Numbered from the stretch's first letter, positions 1-6,042 are shown. The stretch is DNA of 7,125 nt from Candidatus Hydrogenedentota bacterium (GCA_007118235.1 SKRY01000371.1:1-7125); one strand, 5' to 3'. Numbers and translations are program-made. Notes: a model not told the origin generated them from the sequence alone.

Positions 1-1029
1 CCCAAGACGCCCGGGGACACGCGGCATCCCAACGAGATTCCCGAGGAAGACCGGGACTACTTTCTGGAACGGCGGTACCCCACCTTTGGCAATCTCGTTC
101 CACGGGACGTGGCGAGCCGAAACGCCAAGTATGTCTGCGACGAAGGCAGGGGTGTGGGGGCAACGGGCCAAGCCGTCTATCTTGATTTCCGCGACTCCAT
201 CGCTCGCCTGGGCCGGGCTGCCATCGCGGCCCGTTATGGAAACCTCTTCCAGATGTACGAGAAGATCATGGCCACGGATCCCTATAAGGAGCCCATGCTC
301 ATCTATCCCGCCATGCACTACACCATGGGCGGGCTCTGGGTGGATTACAACCTGATGAGCACCATCCCGGGGTTGTTCGTGCTGGGCGAGGCCAATTTCT
401 CCGATCACGGGGCGAACCGGCTCGGGGCCAGCGCGCTCATCCAGGGATTGTCCGACGGCTATTTCATTGCGCCTTATACGGCGCCGGACTACCTCGCCGA
501 GACGCGCCTGGAGCGCATGGACACGGATCACAACGCGTTCAAACAAGCCGAATACGCCGCCCAGCAGATGACCGAGGAGCTTCTAAGCATCAACGGCGAG
601 CGCACCGTGGACGACTTTCACCGGGAACTTGGGTTGTTGCTGTGGGACAAGTGCGGCATGTCACGCAATCGGCAGGGATTGCAGGAAGCCTTGGACAGGA
701 TTCCGGCGATTCGGGAGGAGTTCTGGCAAAACCTGAATATCCAGGGCAGCGCCGGCGAGCTGAACCAGAGCCTGGAGCGGGCGGGGCGCGTGGCCGACCA
801 CTTGGAGTTCGCCGAACTCATGGTGCAGGATGCGTTGCACCGCGAGGAGTCCTGCGGCGGACATTTCCGCGAGGAGTATCAGACTCGCGATGGCGAGGCC
901 CTGCGCGACGATGCGAACTTCACCTATGTGGCCGCCTGGGAGCACAACGGGGTGGGCAATAAGGCCATCCTGCACAAGGAACCGCTGACGTTTGAAGAGG
1001 TGAAACCCGCCCAGAGGAGTTATGCCTAA
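1..1029 (+). CDS. sdhA: Succinate dehydrogenase/fumarate reductase flavoprotein subunit, C-terminal part (5' end outside window)
   Basis: This is the FAD-carrying catalytic subunit of complex II, which interconverts succinate and fumarate on the cytoplasmic face of the membrane. The frame is open from base 1, and 342 residues are present. Relatives of this type have about 640, so roughly 300 N-terminal residues, including the FAD-binding fold, lie upstream. Visible landmarks are RRYPTFGNLVPRD with the catalytic Arg (R35 of the fragment), YPAMHYTMGGL with the substrate His (H106), and HGANRLGASAL with the substrate Arg (R140). The wording of these motifs matches the Bacillus/Bacteroidetes/delta-proteobacterial type (single membrane subunit) rather than E. 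coli SdhA or FrdA. The stop TAA shares one base with the ATG of the next gene (TAATG), so the two are translationally linked. Succinate dehydrogenase and fumarate reductase directions cannot be told apart from this half. Identity is firm; the symbol could equally be frdA. Confidence 0.93.
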   Translation, partial: PKTPGDTRHPNEIPEEDRDYFLERRYPTFGNLVPRDVASRNAKYVCDEGRGVGATGQAVYLDFRDSIARLGRAAIAARYGNLFQMYEKIMATDPYKEPMLIYPAMHYTMGGLWVDYNLMSTIPGLFVLGEANFSDHGANRLGASALIQGLSDGYFIAPYTAPDYLAETRLERMDTDHNAFKQAEYAAQQMTEELLSINGERTVDDFHRELGLLLWDKCGMSRNRQGLQEALDRIPAIREEFWQNLNIQGSAGELNQSLERAGRVADHLEFAELMVQDALHREESCGGHFREEYQTRDGEALRDDANFTYVAAWEHNGVGNKAILHKEPLTFEEVKPAQRSYA

Positions 1030-1793
1030 TGGCCCAGATGATCAATCTCACCCTGAAAGTGTGGCGGCAGGATCACGTCAACGACAAGGGCCGGTTTGAA
1101 GAGTATCGAGCCAACAACATTGACACGGCCATGTCGTTTCTGGAAATGTTGGACGTGGTCAATGAACGTTTGGAGAAGGATGGCAAGGCGCCCATCGCGT
1201 TTGATCACGATTGCCGCGAGGGCATTTGCGGCCAGTGCGGCGCGGTCATCAACGGGAAAGCCCACGGCCCGGATAAGGGAACGCCCTTGTGTCAGCTTCA
1301 TATGCGGCGCTTCCGTGACGGTCAAACTCTTATCATCGAGCCGTGGCGCACGAAAGGCTTCCCGATCCTGCGCGACCTCGTGGTGGACCGCAGCGCCTTC
1401 GACCGCATCGTCGCGGCGGGCGGATATGTTACCGTGCGCACCGGCCAGGCGCCGGAAGCCGCCACCATCCTTGTGCCGAGGGATGACGCCGAGGTAGCGT
1501 TCGAGGCGGCGGCGTGCATCGGATGCGGCGCTTGCGTGGCGGCGTGTCCGAACGCGTCGGCGATGCTGTTCGTGGGGGCCAAGATGAGCCAGTTCTCCCA
1601 CTTGCCCCAAGGGCAGCCCGAACGCCATCGGCGCGCCATCAACATGGTCCGGCAGATGGACGCCGAGGGGTTCGGCAATTGCACGAACCACTATCTCTGT
1701 GAAGCGGCTTGCCCGGCGAACATCAGCGTGGAACACATCGCGCAGATGAACCGGGACTATCTCCGCGCTGTCTTGAAATCCAAGCCCGCCTAG
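1029..1793 (+). CDS. sdhB: Succinate dehydrogenase/fumarate reductase iron-sulfur subunit (single-anchor type)
   Basis: This electron-transfer subunit of complex II passes electrons between the flavin of SdhA and the membrane quinone site. It has 254 residues and looks full length. The N-terminal ferredoxin domain has the [2Fe-2S] ligands C62, C67, C70 (CREGICGQC) and C88. The C-terminal domain has CIGCGACVAACP, where C163, C166 and C169 together with C228 fit a [4Fe-4S] cluster. C173, C218 and C224 fit the [3Fe-4S] cluster. The long insertion between C70 and C88, and the phrase FDHDCREGICGQC, are characteristic of the SdhB that pairs with a single di-haem SdhC anchor. The start ATG overlaps the sdhA stop by one base, with GAGGAG at 1014-1019 as its ribosome site. 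No membrane anchor gene follows, so the anchor (sdhC) is expected upstream of sdhA, outside the window. Confidence 0.95.
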   Translation: MAQMINLTLKVWRQDHVNDKGRFEEYRANNIDTAMSFLEMLDVVNERLEKDGKAPIAFDHDCREGICGQCGAVINGKAHGPDKGTPLCQLHMRRFRDGQTLIIEPWRTKGFPILRDLVVDRSAFDRIVAAGGYVTVRTGQAPEAATILVPRDDAEVAFEAAACIGCGACVAACPNASAMLFVGAKMSQFSHLPQGQPERHRRAINMVRQMDAEGFGNCTNHYLCEAACPANISVEHIAQMNRDYLRAVLKSKPA

Positions 1794-1817
1794 GACCGGG
1801 TGCGGGCGCCGAAACGT

Positions 1818-1824
1818 AAAGGAG
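1818..1824 (+). promoter_or_regulatory. Ribosome binding site that fixes the GTG start of frdA
   Basis: AAAGGAG lies 6 bases before the GTG at 1831. The same ten bases, AAAGGAGCGA, recur at 4401-4410 before the GTG of frdC. The 37-base gap between sdhB and frdA shows no terminator hairpin and no promoter I can support, which favours read-through from sdhB. Confidence 0.75.
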
Positions 1825-1830
1825 CGATTT

Positions 1831-3609
1831 GTGGCCGAAACGTTCGAGCACGATGTCGTGGTTGTTGGCGGGGGAGGGGCCGGCCTGAGAGCGGCGATCG
1901 CCGTGGCGGAGCGTAATCCCGAATTGTCCGTCGCCCTTCTTTCGAAGGTCTACCCCATGCGAAGCCATACCGTGACCGCCGAGGGCGGCGCGGCGGGCGT
2001 CATCAAATCCAATGACGACCTTGAAACCCATTGTTATGACACCGTCAGCGGGGCGGATTGGCTGGCGGATCAGGATGCGGTGGAGATCCTCGTCAATGAT
2101 GCTCCCCGGCAATTGATCCAGCTTGAACACTGGGGATGTCCCTGGAGCAGGGAGCGGGATGGCTCCGTGGCGGTGCGCTCCTTCGGTGGAATGAAGAATC
2201 AACGCACGTGGTACGCCGCGGACAAGAGCGGGTTCCACATGCTGCATACGCTGTTCCAAACCACCCTGAAATACCCCACCATCACCCGCTACGACGAGCA
2301 TTATGCCGCGAAACTGCTCATCGAGGACGGCCGTTGCGGCGGCGTTGCGGCGCTGGATCTGCGCACGGGGAGCATGCGCGCCATCACGGCGAATTCCGTC
2401 ATCCTCGCGACCGGCGGCGCGGGCTATGTGTTCGCCTTCACCACGAACGGGGCCATCAAGACGGGGGATGGAATGGCGTTGGCCTACCGGGCCGGGGTCC
2501 CGCTGAAGGACATGGAATTCGTCCAGTACCATCCCACGGGCCTGCCGGGCACGGGCATCCTCATCACCGAGGCGGCCCGCGGCGAGGGCGGCATTATGCT
2601 GAACCGTCATGGCCGCCGCTATCTGCAAGACTATGATCTCGGGCAGCCCCTGGAGGTGACGGATCCCCGCCACCCCCAGAATCGCATGATGGAACTGGGG
2701 CCGCGCGACCGCCTGAGTCAAGCCTTTCATTACGAACGGGAGAAGGGCAACACGTTCAAGATGGAAGAGTTCGAGGATGTCGACGCCGTGCATTTGGACA
2801 TCCGGCATCTCGGAGAGAAACGCATCGACGAACGGCTGCCGTTTGTCCGCGAGCTTTGCCGGGATTATCAAGGCATTGACCCCGTGCACGAACCCATCCC
2901 CGTTCGCCCCGTGGTCCATTACACGATGGGGGGCATCGATACGGACATCGACGGGCGCACGGCGTTGCCGGGGCTGTACGCGGCGGGCGAATGCGCGTGC
3001 GTGTCCGTCAATGGGGCGAACCGGCTGGGCTCGAATTCCCTAGTCGAAATCCTCGTGTTCGGCGAACGCGCCGCGAACACCGCCACCGAGGAGGCCGGGG
3101 AACTCAAGCGCCCGAACCCGGACGCCCTCAGGACCCAGGCGAAGGATGAGGCCAAACGCATCCAGCAAACCTTGCTCAATGGCGCCAATGCGAACGGCGG
3201 GGTTCGACCCGCTCATGTGCGCAACAAACTCCGCAAGGTCATGGAGGCCGGATGCGGAATCTTCCGGGATGCCGGCACAATTCAAACCGCCTGCGACGCC
3301 TTGGCGGAATTGAGCGAACAGGCCGCGCGCATGACGTTGGATGACCACGGTGGCGCCTACAATACGCAGTTGATCAACGCCCTGGAGATCACCGGCATGC
3401 TTGAGGTGGCCAGCGCCATGGCCCACAGCGCCCACGCCCGGACCGAATCCCGGGGCTCGCACCAACGCACGGATTACCCGGAGCGAGATGATGCCCAATT
3501 CCTCAAGCATACGCTGGCGTACCGCCAAGAGGCCGCCGCGCCGCGAATCGATTGGAAAGACGTTACCATTACCCGCTGGCCCCCGGGCGAGCGGACCTAT
3601 GGACGATAG
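1831..3609 (+). CDS. frdA: Quinol:fumarate reductase flavoprotein subunit
   Basis: This catalytic subunit reduces fumarate to succinate as a terminal step of anaerobic respiration. It has 592 residues, close to the 602 of E. coli FrdA, and resembles it along its whole length. The FAD dinucleotide motif is VVGGGGAG at 11-18. H46 in YPMRSHTV is the expected covalent 8-alpha-histidyl-FAD ligand. E51 in TAEGG corresponds to E. coli FrdA Glu49; succinate dehydrogenases have Gln there. Substrate residues are all present: H234 (YHPTGLPG), T246/E247/R250 (TEAARGEGG), the proton-transfer R292 (GPRD), H363 (VHYTMGG) and R398 (GANRLGSNSL). The start is GTG with a strong ribosome site 6 bases upstream. 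The first residues, AETFEHDVVVVGGGG, place the FAD motif at the usual distance. It is followed 56 bases later by frdB. The E. coli-type sequence differs clearly from the neighbouring SdhA, so the two are not a recent duplication. Confidence 0.96.
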   Translation: MAETFEHDVVVVGGGGAGLRAAIAVAERNPELSVALLSKVYPMRSHTVTAEGGAAGVIKSNDDLETHCYDTVSGADWLADQDAVEILVNDAPRQLIQLEHWGCPWSRERDGSVAVRSFGGMKNQRTWYAADKSGFHMLHTLFQTTLKYPTITRYDEHYAAKLLIEDGRCGGVAALDLRTGSMRAITANSVILATGGAGYVFAFTTNGAIKTGDGMALAYRAGVPLKDMEFVQYHPTGLPGTGILITEAARGEGGIMLNRHGRRYLQDYDLGQPLEVTDPRHPQNRMMELGPRDRLSQAFHYEREKGNTFKMEEFEDVDAVHLDIRHLGEKRIDERLPFVRELCRDYQGIDPVHEPIPVRPVVHYTMGGIDTDIDGRTALPGLYAAGECACVSVNGANRLGSNSLVEILVFGERAANTATEEAGELKRPNPDALRTQAKDEAKRIQQTLLNGANANGGVRPAHVRNKLRKVMEAGCGIFRDAGTIQTACDALAELSEQAARMTLDDHGGAYNTQLINALEITGMLEVASAMAHSAHARTESRGSHQRTDYPERDDAQFLKHTLAYRQEAAAPRIDWKDVTITRWPPGERTYGR

Positions 3610-3650
3610 CGGCCGCCGCGGCGCCTAACCCCGAGGTTTAATCGAAAGCC

Positions 3651-3655
3651 GGGAG
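3651..3655 (+). promoter_or_regulatory. Ribosome binding site of frdB
   Basis: GGGAG sits 10 bases before the ATG at 3666. The 56-base gap after frdA contains a GC-only palindromic stretch (about 3611-3627) but no T-run. I therefore do not read it as a terminator, and co-transcription with frdA is likely. Confidence 0.6.
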
Positions 3656-3665
3656 CATTGACAGT

Positions 3666-4418
3666 ATGGCTGGTGAAAAGCGAATCACACTGGAGATCTT
3701 TCGCTACAATCCGGAAGATGGCGGCGAACCCTTCTTCCAGTCCTACGAAGTGGAGTACCTCAACCATTGGGTGGTGCTCGACGCCATCAATTGGATCAAG
3801 GATGAAATTGATGGGACCATCGCCCACCGCTGGACATGCCGCATGGGCGTATGCGGTTCCTGCGGGATGATGGTCAACGGCGAGCCGAAGCTGAGCTGCC
3901 ATTCCCTTCTGCGCGACTACGCTCCGGGACCCGTGCGCGTCGAGCCCTTGCAGCATTTTCCCGTGGAGAAGGACTTGATGATTGATAAGAGCGGATTCAT
4001 GGAGAGGCTCGCCGAGGTCAAGCCCTATATCATCCGCGATGACGTGAACGACACGGGGAACGGCGAGTACCTCCAAACGCCGGCCCAGATCGCCGCGTAC
4101 CATGAACACTCGATGTGCATCAATTGCATGCTGTGCTACGCCGGTTGCCCCGTCATGAGCTTGGAACCGGCCTTCCTTGGACCCGCCGCCCTCGCCCTGG
4201 GCCAGCGCTACAACCTGGACTCCCGCGACAAGGGCCAGGCCGAACGCGTGGACGCCATGAGCGGAGACGAGGGCCTTTGGGGCTGCACCTTCGTGGGGGA
4301 ATGCTCCGTGGTGTGTCCGAAGCACGTGGACCCCGCCGGCGCCATCCAGAAAGGAAAGATAGCCGCCGCGAAGCAGTGGTATGCGAATTTCATTAAGCCG
4401 AAAGGAGCGAAGAAGTGA
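3666..4418 (+). CDS. frdB: Quinol:fumarate reductase iron-sulfur subunit
   Basis: FrdB relays electrons from menaquinol at the membrane anchors to the FAD of FrdA. It has 250 residues; E. coli FrdB has 244. The [2Fe-2S] ligands are C58, C63, C66 (CRMGVCGSCGMMVNG) and C78. The second domain has CINCMLCYAGCP, with C151, C154 and C157 plus C217 for [4Fe-4S]. C161, C207 and C213 serve [3Fe-4S]. The stretches QTPAQIAAYHEHS, RYNLDSRDKGQAER and CTFVGECSVVCPKHVDPAGAIQ track E. coli FrdB closely and separate it from the SdhB encoded at 1029-1793. Its stop TGA overlaps the GTG of frdC by 3 bases (GTGA), so translation of the two is coupled. All eleven cluster cysteines are intact, so the subunit should be functional. 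Confidence 0.96.
   Translation: MAGEKRITLEIFRYNPEDGGEPFFQSYEVEYLNHWVVLDAINWIKDEIDGTIAHRWTCRMGVCGSCGMMVNGEPKLSCHSLLRDYAPGPVRVEPLQHFPVEKDLMIDKSGFMERLAEVKPYIIRDDVNDTGNGEYLQTPAQIAAYHEHSMCINCMLCYAGCPVMSLEPAFLGPAALALGQRYNLDSRDKGQAERVDAMSGDEGLWGCTFVGECSVVCPKHVDPAGAIQKGKIAAAKQWYANFIKPKGAKK
4401..4407 (+). promoter_or_regulatory. Ribosome binding site that fixes the GTG start of frdC
   Basis: AAAGGAG ends 7 bases before GTG 4415, inside the last codons of frdB. The next in-frame ATG is near 4487 and would cut off the N-terminal tail that precedes helix 1, so GTG 4415 is preferred. Confidence 0.75.
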
Positions 4419-4804
4419 ATCCGCCGTATACACCTCCGCCAGCCGGGCCCGCGTGGTTTCTTCAGCGCAAGAACTGGCTGCTGTTCATGATCCGCGAACT
4501 GACCTCGGCCGTCATCGCGCTGTATCTCGTCTTCTTTCTCGTGTTCCTTGCGCGGTTCGGCGGAGGGGCTTGGGTTTTTGAGGAGTTCCTCGCGTTGCTT
4601 ACCCATCCCCTCTCCATGGCGGGGCACGCGCTGGCCTTCGCCGCCGCGGTCTGGCACTCTGTCAGTTGGTTTAACACCTCCGCACAGGTCATGCCAATAC
4701 GTATTGGAACGTGGCGTATGCCCGGCGTGGCAACCATCATCATCACGGGCTACGCGCCCTGGCTCATCATTAGCGCGCTCGTCTTCTGGGCCGCCTTGCC
4801 GTAA
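4415..4804 (+). CDS. frdC: Fumarate reductase membrane anchor subunit C
   Basis: FrdC is a small integral membrane protein that, with FrdD, anchors FrdAB and forms the menaquinol site. It has 129 residues (E. coli FrdC has 131). A proline-rich N-terminal tail (NPPYTPPPAGP) precedes three predicted helices at roughly 29-49, 64-84 and 104-126. The motif FMIRELTSAV carries R27-E28, aligning with R28-E29 of E. coli FrdC, where Glu29 is implicated in quinol proton transfer. WHSVSWFNTSAQ aligns with the E. coli LHTKTWFELAPK segment, so H81 and W85 correspond to His82 and Trp86 of the quinone-site region. Overall identity to E. coli is low outside these motifs, but length, topology and position directly after frdB support the call. 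The GTG start overlaps the frdB stop. Confidence 0.9.
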   Translation: MNPPYTPPPAGPAWFLQRKNWLLFMIRELTSAVIALYLVFFLVFLARFGGGAWVFEEFLALLTHPLSMAGHALAFAAAVWHSVSWFNTSAQVMPIRIGTWRMPGVATIIITGYAPWLIISALVFWAALP

Positions 4805-4951
4805 GGCCGGCATCTTGCCGGCACGTAAGCCGCCTGGAAAGCGGGGATGGAATTCAAGGGTTTTAGGGGATGCAAAAAACACCCGGTACACCGCCGTGTC
4901 TGGCGGGCCGGGCGTCCTGCGCCAGTTACAAGGTAAGAAGGAGATGATATC
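4805..4951 (+). repeat. Palindrome-rich REP-like intergenic insert between frdC and frdD
   Basis: This 147-base stretch separates two genes that are normally adjacent or overlapping. It opens, directly after the frdC stop, with a perfect hairpin GCCGGCA-TCT-TGCCGGC (4806-4822). A small CCGC/GCGG stem follows (4830-4833 with 4841-4844). A second structured block near its end pairs CCCGG/CCGGG (4882-4886 with 4908-4912) and CCGCC/GGCGG (4891-4895 with 4902-4906). An alternative stem, CTGGCG/CGCCAG (4900-4905 with 4920-4925), overlaps the latter. Short GC palindromes of the first kind occur as dispersed extragenic repeats in many GC-rich genomes. Only one copy is present here, so repetition is inferred from its form. 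It does not disrupt any coding sequence. There is no T-run after the hairpins, so it is not an obvious rho-independent terminator. Confidence 0.55.
4938..4943 (+). promoter_or_regulatory. Ribosome binding site that fixes the GTG start of frdD
   Basis: AAGGAG lies 8 bases before GTG 4952. The nearer ATG at 4944 runs into a stop after three codons, so GTG 4952 is the only sensible start. The site lies just 3' of the hairpins at 4882-4925. Confidence 0.8.
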
Positions 4952-5302
4952 GTGAGCCGGTCCAACGAAGCGTTCTGGTGGTCCTTGTTCGCCGCGGGCG
5001 GCGTGCTGGGAGCACTGTTCATCCCCGTACTCGTGTTACTGACGGGGTTCTGGCTGCCCACGGCCGATCCCGTCGAGGCCGCTGAACACTACACGCATCT
5101 CGTCGAATTACTGGGCCGATGGCCCGTGAAGATCCTCCTTATAGCCGTGATCGGCCTGAGCTGTTTCATGTGCGCGCATCGCATTCGGCATACCCTCATG
5201 GACCTGGGATTGCGCGGTCACGCCAGGGCCATATCCCTGGCGTGCTACGGCGCCGCCATCCTCGGCGCCCTCGCCAGTGTTCTACTGGTGGCGCGCATCT
5301 AA
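4952..5302 (+). CDS. frdD: Fumarate reductase membrane anchor subunit D
   Basis: FrdD is the second three-helix membrane anchor of quinol:fumarate reductase. It has 116 residues (E. coli FrdD has 119). The N-terminus NEAFWWSLFAAGGVLGA parallels E. coli EPVFWGLFGAGGMWSA. Helices are predicted at about 8-34, 58-78 and 92-114. HRIRHTLMDL (76-85) matches the E. coli HRMHHAMHDL segment at the end of helix 2, near the quinone pocket. There is no paired axial-His pattern suggesting haem, which fits the haem-free FrdCD type. The start is GTG behind a near-ideal ribosome site. It is separated from frdC by 147 bases of palindromic sequence, unlike the usual tight junction, and is the last gene of the respiratory cluster. 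Confidence 0.92.
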   Translation: MSRSNEAFWWSLFAAGGVLGALFIPVLVLLTGFWLPTADPVEAAEHYTHLVELLGRWPVKILLIAVIGLSCFMCAHRIRHTLMDLGLRGHARAISLACYGAAILGALASVLLVARI

Positions 5303-5359
5303 TCGCCCGGCGCCCACCTGCGGACATGCGCCTGGAATAGCCAAAAGCCTGCGCAGCGA
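5303..5359. other. Intergenic stretch after frdD, no clear terminator
   Basis: The only structure after the frdD stop is a 5-bp stem, GGCGC (5309-5313) with GCGCC (5328-5332). It has a 14-base loop and no T-run. It could slow polymerase or mark an mRNA 3' end, but I cannot call a rho-independent terminator. No gene is visible. Confidence 0.3.
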
Positions 5360-5389
5360 TTGCATTCCCCCGCGCCATCGTGGTACTAT
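5360..5389 (+). promoter_or_regulatory. Sigma70-type promoter of the tRNA-Arg gene
   Basis: TTGCAT (5360-5365) and TACTAT (5384-5389) are separated by 18 bases. A TG one base before the -10 gives an extended -10 element. Transcription would begin near 5396, leaving about 39 bases of leader before the tRNA at 5435. Boxes, spacing and placement in front of a stable RNA gene agree. Confidence 0.65.
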
Positions 5390-5434
5390 GCCGTTCAGCT
5401 AAAGAAACGCATGGAGTTTCCGTTTGCTTCACAC

Positions 5435-5510
5435 GCGCTCGTAGCTCAGGGGATAGAGCACTGGCCTCCGGAGCCAGGTGTCGCAGGTTCGAATCCTGCC
5501 GAGCGCGCCA
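5435..5510 (+). tRNA. tRNA-Arg, anticodon CCG
   Basis: This 76-nt cloverleaf decodes CGG. The acceptor stem GCGCTCG (5435-5441) pairs perfectly with CGAGCGC (5500-5506). The discriminator is G5507 and CCA is encoded (5508-5510). The D stem is GCTC/GAGC. The anticodon stem CTGGC/GCCAG encloses the loop CTCCGGA, giving anticodon CCG. The variable loop has 5 bases. The T stem GCAGG/CCTGC encloses TTCGAAT. Every stem is fully paired and the gene has its own promoter and terminator. tRNA 3' ends are common integration targets. A relic of a tyrosine recombinase begins about 300 bases downstream, though I find no second copy of the tRNA 3' end in the window. Confidence 0.97.
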
Positions 5511-5529
5511 TTCTAAACCCCTGCACAAC

Positions 5530-5573
5530 AAGGACTTACGAAGCCAAGCGCTCGTGGGTCCTTTTTCCTTTTT
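5530..5573 (+). terminator. Rho-independent terminator of tRNA-Arg
   Basis: The left arm AAGGACTTACGA (5530-5541) pairs with TCGTGGGTCCTT (5552-5563) over 12 bp, including two T-G wobbles. The loop has 10 bases. Two runs of five T follow (5562-5566 and 5569-5573). Its position 20 bases after the tRNA CCA fits. Confidence 0.85.
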
Positions 5574-5806
5574 CGGCTCCGGCAAGGGTGGCGTAATCGT
5601 CGGAATAGGCATGGAACAGGCTGCGGGAACAGACTCTCCAAAGCAGGACGTCAAGTTGAGGTCACAAAATAGAGCTTGCCAAACGCCGGTATCCTGCGTA
5701 TGCTGTTTTCATAACAATGCAGGAAGATGTCGGGGCGCGATTTGCCAATGGCGGCGGGATAACCCATGCAAGACATTGCTCAATGCGCTGGCCGGTTAGC
5801 TGCTGC
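5574..5806. other. Non-coding or too-degraded stretch upstream of the integrase relic
   Basis: No intact gene is supported here. A 40-codon open frame (ATG 5717, stop 5837-5839) exists. Its words DVGARFANGGGITHAR and a neighbouring-frame AGILRMLFS loosely echo the 'GLRLMECLRLRVQDVDFANGQITVR' region that precedes the GKG motif of integron integrases. The relic may therefore reach back to about 5680, but this similarity is weak. TTGCCA (5676-5681) and TATGCT (5699-5704), 17 bases apart, resemble a promoter. They may simply be decayed coding sequence. Confidence 0.3.
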
Positions 5807-6034
5807 AAGGGAAGGCGCCACGTGATTCCTATGAGCTAAGGCCCCGTTGCGGGAACGCCGCCGCAAGAATGCGAAAGTGGGCGATCAAGGGTGGCATCAC
5901 GTGGACGAGTCGCTGGTTCAGAAGAGGGTGCGGGATGCGGTTACGAAGGCGGCTACGACATTCGGACCGTTCAAGAGCTGTTGGACCACAAGGACATAAG
6001 CGCCACGATGATCCATGCCTATGTTCGACCACAA
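5807..6034 (+). pseudogene. Decayed integron-type tyrosine recombinase (integrase) fragment
   Basis: Three pieces in two frames line up, in order, with the catalytic domain of IntI-like tyrosine recombinases. KGRRHVIPM (5807-5833) matches the GKG-x-K-D-RV-x-LP strand. One base later another frame opens and reads APLRERR and then WHHVDESLVQKRVRDAVTKA (5892-5951), matching 'HHxDESxxQKAVKxAVRxAG'. At 5951 the frame changes again to GGYDIRTVQELLDHKDISAT and on to MIHAYV, matching the family's GYDIRTVQELLGHKDVSTTMIYTHV. The roughly 20 residues normally between them, with the essential CHTLRHSFATHLL box, are absent. The nucleophile position reads His and a Tyr lies two places later. The N-terminal SAM-like domain is missing. 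It cannot encode an active recombinase. The last piece runs in frame into the hydrolase gene. Family assignment rests on the long C-terminal motif and is firm for tyrosine recombinases and likely for IntI-like ones. Confidence 0.8.
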
Positions 6035-6042
6035 GACCCATT

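Noticed and set aside
1026..1736. Long minus-strand open frame opposite sdhB, and the similar long ones opposite frdA and frdB
   Set aside because: The plus strand holds intact, recognisable complex II subunits with all cluster ligands. Antisense frames of this length are common in GC-rich coding DNA, and these show no family resemblance.
3611..3640. GC palindromes between frdA and frdB as a terminator
   Set aside because: There is no T-run, and the next gene is an obligate partner subunit with its own ribosome site.
4548..4955. Plus-strand 135-residue frame across frdC and the following gap, containing the word AGILPARKPPGKRG
   Set aside because: This is the translation of the palindromic repeat. 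Such AGILPA/AGKMPAL words are typical of intergenic palindromes miscalled as protein, and frdC occupies the correct frame.
5690..5698. ATCCTGC as a remnant of the tRNA-Arg 3' end (attR)
   Set aside because: Only about seven bases match the T-arm segment and the acceptor end is missing. A real attachment repeat would normally be longer and include the 3' terminus.
5691..5725. Hairpin TCCTGC ... GCAGGA with inner TATG/CATA as a possible attC or attI site
   Set aside because: The core-site words expected of integron attC sites (RYYYAAC and GTTRRRY in matched positions) are not present, and the GTTAGCT at 5795 does not fit the consensus.
5717..5839. Small 40-codon open frame starting at ATG 5717
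   Set aside because: It has no convincing ribosome site, and its last third reads as the GKG strand of the integrase relic. It is more likely decayed recombinase sequence than a new small protein.
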